Shown here one piece after another: positions 33,110 to 43,474 of a stretch of DNA of 64,000 nt; positions within the stretch are counted from its first letter, which is position 1, and each line of letters begins with the position of its first letter. The DNA is from Zeugodacus cucurbitae (taxonomy: Eukaryota > Arthropoda > Insecta > Diptera > Tephritidae): NCBI RefSeq assembly GCF_028554725.1, contig NC_071667.1:28043501-28107500 (forward strand). The letters are read 5' to 3'. Below the pieces are notes generated by a model. That model ran no database searches. It was not told the origin of the DNA and saw nothing but the letters and a program-made list of their open reading frames with translations. A program made the position numbers and the translations under genes.

Positions 33110-35152
33110 ATGCCAAATCAGGTTTCACTGTGCATTATAAAGTTCGAAATTGACCCACAGCTGAGTGAGGATTTTGGTGCGTAGTATATAAAATAGGTTT
33201 TATGTAAGTTTTAGTTTATTATATACTATTGCTGACTTATAGAACCTGGCGCAACAGCTGCGGAACACCCCACTAATCCGCGCATGCTAAAAGAACGTGA
33301 ACGAGATCGCGGTCTACGGCAAGCCAACCAGATTGTAATTGAAACATACACAAATCGTTTGTGTGCAGAAGGGGAGGAGTTGCAGGCGGCAGGAGCAGTA
33401 GCGCAGCAACTAACAGCCGTTGGAGGTGAAACTTCTACACCGATTGATATGAGTGGCGAGCGTAAAAGGGATTTGCGATCAACTGCAAGTGGTTCACGTG
33501 AAGCCACACCACTTGAAGAAGGACAATGTGCGCCAGAATTTCCCAAGGAAATTGGATTTTTCTCCGGCAATCCGGAAGTCACCAATGGCATTGTGCATTT
33601 ATACAAGAAAAAGTGAGTAAAATTTTATATTGAGCATTTTTTTAAAGTATTTCATTTATTAATTGTTCAATATAAAATATAGTGAGCGTAAGGAATTAAA
33701 AGAGGGACCTTCCGATAAGTTGTGCTTGCTTGCGGTGCCCGCTAGTGTAAGCTGCCACGATTTAATGGGTTTTGTAGCGCCCTGTCAATCGGCGATTCGA
33801 CACATACGCATTGTACGCGACGGCAGTCCCAACCAATTTATGGTGATATTAGAGTAAGTGAAAAAAATATCGAAATTGTGCCATGAATATGACTTTAATT
33901 GCTATATATTTCATAGATTTCGTTCGAACGCTGCCGCCTTAGAGTTTTACCAGTCATACAATGGCGCTGCATATAATTTGCTGGAGCCAGACTCTCTCTG
34001 TCATGCCGTTTGGGTTTCAGAAATTGAACGCGGCGGGGATGGTGTGCCACCAGTGGGTCATACCGAACTACCCAACTGTCCAGGTATGGTTAATAACTTC
34101 AATTGTATATAAAAAGAAATAGTTTTAATGCTCTAATTTTTAACCAGTTTGCTTGGAGCGCATGGACGAGAGTGTCGATGGCGTATTGACCATACTTTGT
34201 AATCATGCCTTTCATGCCAACTGCCTTATCAAATGGGGTGATTCAACATGTCCAGTTTGTCGTCATGTGCAGACACCCGAGTTGCTTGAGAACTCTGTTT
34301 GTATGGAGTGTGAGGGCACGGATTCCCTGTGGATTTGTCTGATTTGCGGTCATGTCGGTTGTGGTCGTTACCAAGGTGGGCATGCTGCCGCACATTATCG
34401 TGCCACAAATCACACTTTTGCCATGCAGTTAGGCACATCGAGTGTCTGGGACTATGCAGGAGACAACTTCGTGCATCGTCTCTTTCAAAATAAGACTGAT
34501 GGGAAACTGGTCGCAACTGCTAACGACGAAGGAGAAGAGAAGATTGATTCAATGCAACTGGAATTCACATATTTACTCACCTCGCAACTGGATACGCAGC
34601 GCAAGTATTATGAAGATCGTTTAGATCGCCTAGAAATGGAGTGGCGTGACTTCAAAGCCGGTGCTGACAATGATAGTAGCAAAGTCAGCGCTTTGGAACA
34701 AAAAGTGCAAACATTGACTAAAGAAAAGCAGACACTGGAACGCAAATTGACACAAAATGCCACAAAGTAATAAACCCAATCGCAAACACGTACAGATTTG
34801 AATTAATGAAACTCTCATATATATATATTATCTCTCTTACAGATTAAAGGATATGCAAAAGCAACTGGCCGAAGAGCGTGAGTTCTCCAAAACGTTGCAG
34901 AGCAATCATAGCTCTTGGCAGACTAAATATGCAACTCTGGAAAAACAATATAAAGAATACAAGGAGGCGCGTGAAGCTGAGTTGAACGATGTCAAGGAGC
35001 AACTGCGCGACATTATGTTTTACATGCAGGCGCAGAGCAAAATTGCCGATTCCGAGCTGAAAGATGAGATTGTTGGTGGCACGGTGGTTGTACCTGAAGC
35101 TGAAGCAAGCACTTCTTCAGGAAAAGCGGCCAGACGAAAGAAGAAACATTAA
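33110..35152 (+). CDS. BRAP: BRCA1-associated protein (BRAP/BRAP2-type) RING E3 ubiquitin ligase, six exons
   Basis: Joined exons 33110-33176, 33243-33612, 33683-33853, 33917-34083, 34148-34766 and 34843-35152 give 1704 nt, 567 residues plus stop. Every intron (66, 70, 63, 64 and 76 bp) is GT...AG and the codon phases fit. Order of domains: N-terminal segment starting MPNQVSLCII; RRM-like BRAP2 domain, about residues 125-240; RING-H2, 257-296, with ligands C257, C260, C276, H278, H281, C284, C293 and C296; UBP-type zinc finger from about 310 (CMEC, WICLICGHVGCGRY); long coiled coil, about 395-535; basic tail ARRKKKH. Family knowledge: BRAP2 proteins are cytoplasmic Ras-responsive E3 ligases that restrain KSR/MAPK scaffolding and retain nuclear-import cargo. 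The length is close to the usual family size. The start is the first ATG that opens into the conserved VSL..I motif; the short first exon is the least certain part. No disabling change is seen. Confidence 0.95.
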
Positions 35153-35724
35153 GTCTTTTGATATATTGCAACAACCTTACAACGGCTATACTTATGCTTT
35201 TTTGGATACTAAAATAATTTTACACTTACAACTACAACTTCAAGGCATACTGACGTAAAGTTAATGCTATTATTAGAATGTAAGCTCTTAAGTAATGTGG
35301 TTGCTAATCAAATAAAATAGCTTTTTACATACATGCATCTATACAAAACTGAAAAATAAATGTTTACATATCGCTTCATAAGGGTCTATACTTTTTTCAC
35401 TTAACTCTTGTCAGGTGTTATAACTGAAAATAAATATTGAAATGGGATGAATATACCACAATGTAAAAACAATTCATTTATCGACATTCGTCCAACGAAC
35501 ATATATCAAATAACATGAGTGATTGTGATCCTTGATAACTTTAAGCGATCCACAAAACAGAATCGAAATCATCACTCAGTTGTGCCTGAAATCTAAGCGA
35601 ATTGTTTAATTAGTGAATTCTCTCATTAATTTTAATTAGCTCTATAAACTTCTCCCAAGTATTTTGATGAGTATAACGTTGCCTCTCCCGTACTTAGAAC
35701 AATACTGTCGGTATACATCCGGAA
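35153..35724. other. BRAP 3' flank
   Basis: Holds the BRAP 3' UTR and poly(A) signals, then AT-rich spacer up to a LINE fragment. No other gene was seen. Confidence 0.6.
35311..35360 (+). terminator. Candidate poly(A) signals of BRAP
   Basis: Two AATAAA hexamers (35311-35316 and 35355-35360) lie about 160 and 205 bp after the BRAP stop codon. A further AAATAAAT follows near 35430. This is the expected spacing for a compact fly 3' UTR. Which signal is used cannot be told from sequence alone. Confidence 0.6.
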
Positions 35725-36160
35725 GTTGTTGTTATTATAACGAATTGTCGTCGGGATCATCTAACGGTAGGCCCAGGAAACGTGCTGTTTCGACAGGGTC
35801 GGACCAAAGGGAGAGGGGTATTAGATGAGTCGGGTTCGTTGGGCATGCAATGAGGTGACTAGTATCATGCGGAGACAAATTGCAAGCAGGACATACATAT
35901 ATTCTGTATGTCGGGACTCAGTCTGGATAAGTAGGAGTTTAACCTGCTACAATATCCAGATCGAAGTTGCGCAAGGGTCACTCTGGTTTCACATGGTAAT
36001 TCGAGCTCATCGTCTGCTATGGGTGGTGGTTTGACTCCAAGGACGCCATTCACTGGGAGGGAGGTAATGAAGGTGTTGATGGTTCCGCTGTGAATGGCGT
36101 TAAGGCGTGTCTGAAGCTGTCCGAGTCCGCAATCTGGTCGGCGGTACAACACAGCTAATG
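35725..36160 (-). mobile_element. Jockey-clade LINE, C-terminal fragment
   Basis: On the minus strand, frames read CETRVTLAQLRSGYCSRLNS, YLSRLSPDI and then, after a frame break, SLWSDPVETARFLGLPLDD. This is the C-terminal region after the reverse transcriptase in jockey-type elements (the usual P.C..C...H zinc-like block follows the LSPDI phrase but is broken). Only the last quarter of ORF2 is present and it is pseudogenic. Confidence 0.8.
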
Positions 36161-36366
36161 TAATGATAATTTTTGTTAAATACTCAGATAGTTCATATGT
36201 CTAAGGTCATACGAATTGTTTCTATTATCCAAGAGTTTTTCTAAGCTGATACTATGTTAGATGCAACAGTGGTTAGGGTCCCAACTAAATTCGAAATTAT
36301 TATGTATTTGGTAGGCTCCTGCGTATTTCCTAACAAAGTCTAATATCATTTCTCTACTTTCATACT

Positions 36367-37110
36367 TCACATTTTCTTTTGACATTTCTCTTCAGTAAGG
36401 TTTGCCATTTCATCATGAAAAGATATCTGATCCAACAACGAGTCAAAATTATTGAAATTAACTACCGAAATTCGGAGCTTGTGGCCTCAACTTTAAGAGC
36501 GCTACGTCCAATTTATGCTTGGCTGGCTGAATGGCTTCATCAATAAGCAAAATATGCGTTATTGGTCAGGCAGCAATCCACACGTATTCCATGAGTCACC
36601 ATTTCATCCCGAAAAAATTACGATTTGGTGCGATTTATGGGCCGGCGGCTACGTTGGGACGTACTTTTTCTGTGATGATAAAGACCGGCTCCGAATATTT
36701 TATGTGGTTCCAACAGTATGGCGCCACAAGCCTCACAACGAATGTCAAAATTGAACGTGTTATCTCATGAAATCGCCCAGTCAATTGACCGCATCTTTGT
36801 TGCAATTTGAGGCCGTTAAACTATTTCCTGTAGGGCTACGACAAGCTTATAGTCTATGCCAACAAGACAGTGACGATTAATGAACTTCCTACGAATATCG
36901 AACGTGAAATTGCAGCAGTATCGTCCAATTTATGCTTGAAAACCGTCGAAAATTGTATTCCGCGTCTGGACATCTGCGAGCGTGCCGGTGGTGGCCATGC
37001 AAATGAAATCGAGTTTCATACATAATGGCATCGAATGTACTTTCATAGGAATAAAGAATTTCATTGATATCCCTAACCGCTTCTGTTTTATTTAAAAACT
37101 TTTGTAGCGC
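36367..37110 (+). mobile_element. Tc1/mariner-superfamily element, family 2, degenerate internally deleted copy
   Basis: An ATG at 36415 opens a helix-turn-helix-like start (RVKIIEINYRNSELV), which jumps at about 36510 into the catalytic region (WLNGFINKQNMRYWS, SNPHVFHESPFHPEKITIW). It ends in the C-terminal tail, read with frame breaks, VEN.I.R, GGHANEIEFHT, about 37025. Stops and frameshifts are scattered through it. It is the same family as 59450-60160. The jump removes the linker and the first catalytic Asp region. Confidence 0.8.
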
Positions 37111-38293
37111 TCCTATAGAAATTATATATTATACTTTTAAATGACAAGTTAACCAAAATTGATGGTTTAGCCACCGTTCTAGGAGGGGTAAGTTTAGAGT
37201 AACTTCAAACAGGTTCAGCTCACAGTCTTTGGTAAAATATTTCTTAATTTCACTTATTGTTTAAATCTTTAATTAGCAATTCGACAAAGATTTAAAAACC
37301 GGTAAGCGAATAAATACTCCTCAAAGACCATCATTCATTCCACAATCTGCCGTCACATCAGAGGCGAATAATTGCGCGTTTAGGCATATATATGTACATA
37401 CATATGTACATTAGTTCGTAAAATAACTTTTTAAAATGCAAAAATAGACAAAGCGTGTGCAATCGTTTTACTTCGCATTTACTACACATACATGCATACA
37501 TATATTTTCGCCAATCATCGCTCCGTCAGTGTTCTAAGTTCTAAATTTTGCTTGGCTGACCTTGACCCATGCGAATAAAATAAACATTATTTATGAGTGT
37601 GTACATATGTATGTACATAAGTACATATATATATGCGTATATTGACAGTCATAAATACAGGAAAATATAAATATGCACACATTTGTATAGAAATATAAAA
37701 GTTTTTGAAAGCCAAAGTAAGTGTACACACACACACAATCATACTAGCATACATACAGAGATATGTACACATATACCGGCAACTACAGCAATATGACTAA
37801 TTTCAGAGTTTGTTGATAGCTTTGCTTATGTATAATTAAAAATTTTAAATATACACAAAATTTATGATAAAATGCTTGCTCATACAGTGGCACACACACA
37901 AACATACAAACAGAGGCCCACTATGTGCTGTACAATCACATTAGCGTGTACCAAACATCTTATGGCGTAAAAGTCTATGAAAAAACACAACATTTGGCAA
38001 CAAAACACACAATTAAATTCTCACATTAATTGCCTTTGGCTGTTCCAACGCGTCAAACACTGAGACAGGGCTTATAAGAACGGCTGAAAGCAACAACAAC
38101 AACAAATAAAAATAATAATATGCCATAATAATAATTATAATAAAGCGGAGCCCTCGTGCAAAAAATAGAAATAAAGATAAAAACAAAAAACAACAATAAA
38201 ATTAAAGAACACCAAATTTGAAGTGTGGAACCGGTTTAACTACATGTTCTCTTCAAGCGCTTGACTGCTAAGCGCTGGTGATTGTGCTGATTA
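37111..38293. other. Non-coding DNA
   Basis: ACAT/GTAC simple sequence, a CA run near 37725, and AAC/AATA tracts at 38092-38130. No gene seen. Confidence 0.55.
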
Positions 38294-38784
38294 GTCCACT
38301 TTCATACGGGCAACTTTTGTTGCTAATTCTCGGGCGATTCTCTTTTGCTGTCGCCCCTTGCGTTCACACGAGCAATTCTTGTTCGACAACTCTGTTCGTG
38401 TTTTCTGTCATTCTCTTTCATATAATTTTCTCAACTTCTTGTACGCATCGTTTCCAAGCAAAAAAATATATTTCATTAAGTAATTTTTATCGTTATTCTC
38501 AATTTTCTAGCACATTTTAATTATATTATGCATATTTCTATATGTATTTGCAAATTACATACAAAATTAAATGATTAAATTCAAATTTTCAAATATATTG
38601 TAAACATTAATTTTAAAATGTGTGCAAATGCAACACTGTTACGTAACAGCGAACTGTTACGAATAAGAACACAAAGCGTGTTGCCTGAACACAGCAGACT
38701 CGGCGCGATTCTCCTCTCCTCGTCGCCCCCTCTCCTATAAAACTAAGAATTGCCGCGACAAAAATTGCCCGTGTGAAAGGGGTC
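38294..38784. mobile_element. 491-bp PIF/Harbinger-type MITE with TTA target duplication
   Basis: The left end GTCCACTTTCATACGGGCAA pairs with the reverse complement of the right end GACCCCTTTCACACGGGCAA, and similarity continues into CTTTTGTTGC versus TTTTTGTCGC. TTA flanks both edges (38291-38293 and 38785-38787), the 3-bp duplication typical of PIF/Harbinger. No coding capacity. It contains a perfect 14-bp palindrome CTGTTACGTAACAG (38636-38649). Confidence 0.88.
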
Positions 38785-39654
38785 TTAGTTGCTTGGACTG
38801 TCGTCGTCGATGCCGGCTGGTGTCGAGCGGCGGGCGGTGAACAGTGTATCGCAACAGCTGAAGATCAGCTCGTTCTTTTGCGAAATAATTGCGATATTGA
38901 TTAAAAAATACCTATATACAAACGATTTTTCTATAAGAATTCACATATTGATACATACATATATCAAATAAAACTCGTTGCAGAGTGGGACTATCTTAGA
39001 ATACATAACCTATGGGATTGAAATTCCTAAATCGTATGAACAGGAAATCTATATTTTTAAAGAGTGAAAATTTTGTGTAGTTTCATCATTGATCCGAACA
39101 TTGCACTTTACAAATTCAACAAATTTCTAATTTGTAAAAAATTTAAATTTATCAAGCATTTCGTATTTTGTGTCTAAAGTAAAAAGCTCTTTTCTTTATA
39201 AATTGTTAAGAAGTGAAATGCTCTTGACAAATAAAATATCTTGCTGTGGATAGTTGTGAAAGTGAATTTGTTGCAATAGAGATATTTTACTTTTGTCGTT
39301 AGTTTTATACAAAGAGGAAAAATATGACCAAAAGCAATGGATTTATTGTGAAATTGAAGTTAAATTATTAACTATTTGCAACAAATATTGAAATGTATTT
39401 GAAAACTTACGTTAAAAAATAATTCAAATAAATTTTTAAATTCATTTCAATATAATTGGACAGAATCAGATGTTTCTATTTACATTATTTTGTTTCCCAC
39501 ACGTGTGGGGAACAGCTATGCGTACTGAAGCTTTTTATTTTATCAAAATTGTCACAGAATACCAAAAAAGTTCTTACTTGATAAAAACTGAAAAAATTTT
39601 AAACTTTTTTGTTATTTTGTCAAGTGCACAGAATAGGGCTGTAACTCTATGCAA
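38785..39654. other. Non-coding AT-rich DNA
   Basis: Nothing recognisable except a perfect palindrome CCCACACGTGTGGG (39496-39509) containing a CACGTG E-box. Confidence 0.5.
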
Positions 39655-40152
39655 ATATAATTTTGAATTTCATCTGATTCGTTCATTTCACAGCATATAA
39701 ATCAAAAATAAATGAATATATCAGGGTATAACTTGGCATAAATACTGCATTCGATGTGTGGCATCGCTTATTTAAAAATTTTCGAAATCAGAAAATAGCT
39801 TTTCAGGGCCCCGATACCGAACTTGAGGAAATCAGTGTATATGCCATACTTTTTAGCAAACTAACTTTTTTCATATTTTTTTTAAAGAAATTCAATGAAA
39901 ATATTTATCTTCTAACGATGTACATACCTCTGTGGCAAGCTCCCATATATCTCTAATATTAAGTTTTAACATCCGGCGTGTATACCGTACATATCGTAGC
40001 TTGGAGCTTGCAAAAATAGTTCAAATCGATACAGGTATGACCCCAGCTTCTATATACATATAAAGATTTTCGTCATTTTAGAATTAAAACCATAAATTGC
40101 GAGAGTATAAAATATTCTGCTGCACTCCAACTTAGCCTCTCCCTACTTGTTT
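39655..40152 (-). repeat. HINE/mini-me-like repeat, truncated copy R5
   Basis: AATTTTGAATTTCATCTGATT, GGGCCCCGATACCGAAC and TAAATTGCGAGAGTATAAAA to CCCTACTTGTTT match the start-side half of the family. It is strongly diverged. Confidence 0.8.
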
Positions 40153-40166
40153 ATATTATATACATA

Positions 40167-40505
40167 TTAGGTTGGCAAATATACCTTCCGCCTTTTTGTC
40201 TTTTGAATTTCGCGGTTATGTATAAAGCGCTACAGAAAAACGGAACTATGCACACTTCGCTGGCCAAATGATTATCACCTGTTCCTGTCCATGACGAACG
40301 TCCTTGGTGGTGGATAGTTGAACTCAAAAGAGGCTTGTGAAAAGTGTCTGTCCGAGTTCTTCGCAAATAAGGATGGGGGCTTTTACGAGGGGGGTATTAT
40401 GAAGTTGTTGTTTAGATGGAAACAGATTATCGAACGAAACGGCGTATATTTGAACTGACTCCGATCACTGCAACACTTTTTATTAAGCATTGAATAAAGA
40501 GCAAA
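40167..40505 (+). mobile_element. Mariner fragment (mellifera-type end), internally deleted
   Basis: The left end TTAGGTTGGCAAATATACC is a typical mariner terminus. About 130 bp later the + strand reads VNSKEACEKCLSEFFANK, GGFYEGGIMKLL and RWKQIIERNGVYLN, then stop. That is the C-terminal tail of a mariner transposase (family form FYxxGI..L..RW...I..NG.Y). The catalytic core is missing and no right terminus is seen. Confidence 0.7.
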
Positions 40506-40824
40506 AAAGCTCTATATCATTTAAAAAATAAATAAATAAATTGTCTCAAAATAGGTCAATACCGCTCTTTTATGAAGCAACAATTAAATAATAATATCTT
40601 AATTAATATGTTTTCTTTGACTAAGTTTTTAAGAAAGAGAGTGATCTCCGAACTCTGACATTTTACATACAAAATTTAACTAGATTTGAACTTCCATAAC
40701 TCGAAGATCTCCATAACTGAACTCTTGAATTGGCAGTAGAAGTAAAATTTACATATGTAATTATCATTAAGTGTACGCTTTAGACTGATGCCTTGGTACC
40801 TAATGGATAAAATAACACTTTTTA
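40506..40824. other. Non-coding spacer between two mariner derivatives
   Basis: AT-rich DNA with no gene or recognisable repeat. Confidence 0.5.
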
Positions 40825-41557
40825 CGAGAGCTGCTATATGTATATATTTCTGGCCTAATAATAAAAATAGGAATATTTATCAACGAAAATGGTTTTATTG
40901 TTTTTCAAAATATTCTCCATCAAGATTTATGCACTTTTGCATGCGCTCAAACCAATTTTCGAAGCACTTTTTTTGAGCCTTTTTTTAGCCTTTTTTTTGA
41001 GCGATTGTCAAATTGTGCGGGATCCAACGAGAACAAACCTTTTTTACGGCCAGGAGTTCATGCAATATCGAATGTATGCTGGTGGGAGAAATGCATAGGC
41101 ATGTCTCTATCTGAAGGTATGTTACATGACGATCTTGCATTATCAGTTCACGTACGGCATCGATGTTTTCTGGCACAACGGCTGTTTTTGGACGACCTTC
41201 ACGGAATTCGTCTTTGAGCGAGCGTCGGCCACGATTGAATTCGTTGTACCAGTTTTTCACAGTGCTATAGGATGGTGCTTCATAGCCATACAAAGATTTT
41301 AATTCATCGATGCACTCTTGTCGCGATAATCCACGTCGAAAGTTGTGAAAAATGATCGCACGAAAATGTTCACGAGTTAATTCCATTTTTTGGCCGAGAT
41401 GATTTTTTTAATTCCCTGTAAATAAAACAATTCACGATTAAATGACAAAACGTAGTGATGTTATGCAAAAAAAGGTCAAACTTTCCAATGGAAATGTCAG
41501 ATTGCACCTGGCAACACTTAGTGTTGCCTAGGCCAGAAATATATATAGCAGCCCTCG
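40825..41557 (-). mobile_element. Internally deleted mariner with intact ends
   Basis: The left end CGAGAGCTGCTATATG pairs with the reverse complement of the right end CGAGGGCTGCTATATA; both continue to TTTCTGGCCTA with a 4-bp indel between them. TA flanks each side (40823-40824, 41558-41559). On the minus strand the transposase N-terminal half (40985-41386) is followed, after a stop but in the same frame, by the last residues CFENWFERMQKC and LDGEYFEKQ. About 190 residues holding the DD34D core are deleted. Confidence 0.92.
40985..41386 (-). CDS. Mariner transposase N-terminal DNA-binding half (truncated, open)
   Basis: 133 codons from MELTREHFRAIIFHNF to HNLTIAQKKG, then stop. In mariner transposases this part holds the paired helix-turn-helix region that binds the terminal repeats: the first HTH is around residues 10-60 (SRQECIDELKSLYG, YSTVKNWYNEFNRG), the linker follows (DEFREGRPKTAVVPENIDAV), and the second HTH is around 85-115 (TYLQIETCLCISPTSIHSIL), ending at the WIPHNLT motif. 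No stop or frameshift interrupts it. All catalytic residues are gone, so it could at most bind DNA. Expression is unknown. Confidence 0.85.
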   Translation of the reverse strand: MELTREHFRAIIFHNFRRGLSRQECIDELKSLYGYEAPSYSTVKNWYNEFNRGRRSLKDEFREGRPKTAVVPENIDAVRELIMQDRHVTYLQIETCLCISPTSIHSILHELLAVKKVCSRWIPHNLTIAQKKG

Positions 41558-42924
41558 TACCAATTTGAAGATTATTTAAACAATATGGAAATAGTCGAAA
41601 TTCAATTGTTTGGAATCCACTTTGTAACTCTAGCTGTAGTACTTGTTCTAGTATTACTGATTCCTTTCCCTACAAGTTGAATTCCTTAAGTTATTTAGTA
41701 TGATATTCGAATGATTATATGCATGGTTCATAAAGATGACTTAATTTGATAAAGACCGATTGATATTACAACCAATTGACTAATCTTCGATTTTCACTCA
41801 AATATATTAAATACCGATTCGTTGCCTTTAATTCCTCTGAAAATTAAATAAATTTGTATAAATAATTTGCTCCACTGTTCCCATCAATATTATAAACATG
41901 CAAACGTATATCAGATGCGGAGGCGATAATGGGGTAGTAGCCAAACAACGTTACACAAATAAAAGTATAATGAGAGACCGCAAAAGCACAACCAAGATAT
42001 CCGCAACAAAAAACCAACGCAAATTTGAAATTGAATTTTAATTTTGCAACTAAAATTTTGGTAATTAATCACTACTTTGAACATAAAACATGCTGTTCTA
42101 TGTGTTTATATGTATGTACATATATATTTAAATGGATTTACACACGCATATGTACGTACTATGTACGTAGTATATTGCTGTATTTGTTAGATTATTTAAG
42201 AAAAAATATTTAAAAAATATGAAAAAATGTGAAATAAAATACATTTATGTGTGACGGTTGTTGTTGCAGGCACATCAGCGGTACAAGACGCAAATAAAAA
42301 ATGTTTTGAAAATTAATAAAAAATCAACACACGCTCACAATTATTACCGGGCTTTGGTTGTTAAAGCAAAGGAGGAGTTGATGCTCTAAGCTTTGCTTGC
42401 GCTCTTCGGCTCGTGAACATTACCAAAACCAACAACAATGGCAACAACATTATAACCAAGTAATTAAATGAATTAATTCAACATATTGATTATAAATAAC
42501 AAAAGATGTGTTCATTAATTTCATAATATTGACTTTAGGAAGGGGGCGTATGCATTGGTTGTATACATATAGGTACGTATGTATATGTATGTATAGTTAA
42601 TGTATATGTATTAATAGTTAATTTAGTAATGTATGTTTGTATATATATTTCCATATAATATTTGAATTAGGAGCCAACCCATACCTTTCTCTTGGCTCTA
42701 CGACCTTACGTTTGATGTTTATATTGCCAAAGCTTTTAAATTAGCTTTAAATATACATACATATGTATGTATCTACCAGCGAAACTCTATTTTTTCCGGG
42801 AGATTGAGTCGTAATTAAAAAAGTGTATGCTCCGATTTTCGAAGTTAGCCTCCAGAATCGAAATACTTGACTTCGAAGTTCGAAAAAAGGATTTTTTAAA
42901 TAAAATATTATTAATTACAGGATA
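41558..42924. other. Non-coding DNA
   Basis: AT-rich DNA with GTAT/ATGT simple sequence at 42565-42650. No gene supported. Confidence 0.5.
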
Positions 42925-43024
42925 TACAGGCTTGTTCTGGAAATCGCGCGATTTCAACTCGGATCCGAAATGACAATTCGTTCGATTTTATTTGATTTAG
43001 AATTTATATTCGAAACAGCTGATT

Positions 43025-43190
43025 AAAATTATTGGAATACCAAAAGTGATAGGATGCATTGATGGAACTCATGCAGCTCTGGTACCTTTGTGAATGAACA
43101 CCTTGTTTTAACAAAAAGGGGGTTTTTCACCAAGAATGCAATGATTATACGAGTGAATTCTTATTGTGTTTCTAAAGTTCTTCTCGAGTT
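43025..43190 (+). pseudogene. PIF/Harbinger (HARBI1-like) transposase fragment
   Basis: GIPKVIGCIDGTHAALVP, then after a frameshift NEHLVLTKRGFFTKNAMIIR. In the family, CIDGTH carries a catalytic Asp of the DDE nuclease and NE....R.GY...N.M is the next conserved block. Only about 50 residues remain. Confidence 0.8.
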
Positions 43191-43321
43191 TTAAACACGT
43201 AGTGGGTGCGCTGCTCCTGGGGTAACCAAGCATCCAAGCTTGTCTGTGGACATTCTTTCTCCGATTCACTAATTTTCTGCCACAAAACTTCTAGAAACTG
43301 AAATGCACTCATCGACCGCAA

Positions 43322-43474
43322 AAAGCCCACAAAATGGCGAAAACCGAAAACACATAAAGAGCTATAACTGAGCCATAAATTAAGCTATTTAAGTAAAATT
43401 TGGTATGAAGTATCGCACTATGAAGGGACATATGTGGATGTAATTTTTTGGGTGGGCGTGACCCCGCCCCCGCC
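43322..43474 (-). repeat. HINE/mini-me-like repeat fragment R8
   Basis: CACAAAATGGCGAAAACCG, AGCTATAACTGAGCCATAAA and GTGGGCGTGACCCCGCCCCC are the module next to the microsatellite in copies R2 and R4. It is cut sharply at the start of the LINE fragment. Confidence 0.8.

Noticed and set aside
33117..33133. CAGGTTTCACTG in BRAP exon 1 as the right end of the CAGTGAAACCT MITE at 32084
   Set aside because: The match is only 11-12 bp, and the bases encode the conserved QVSL start of BRAP proteins, so it is a coincidence.
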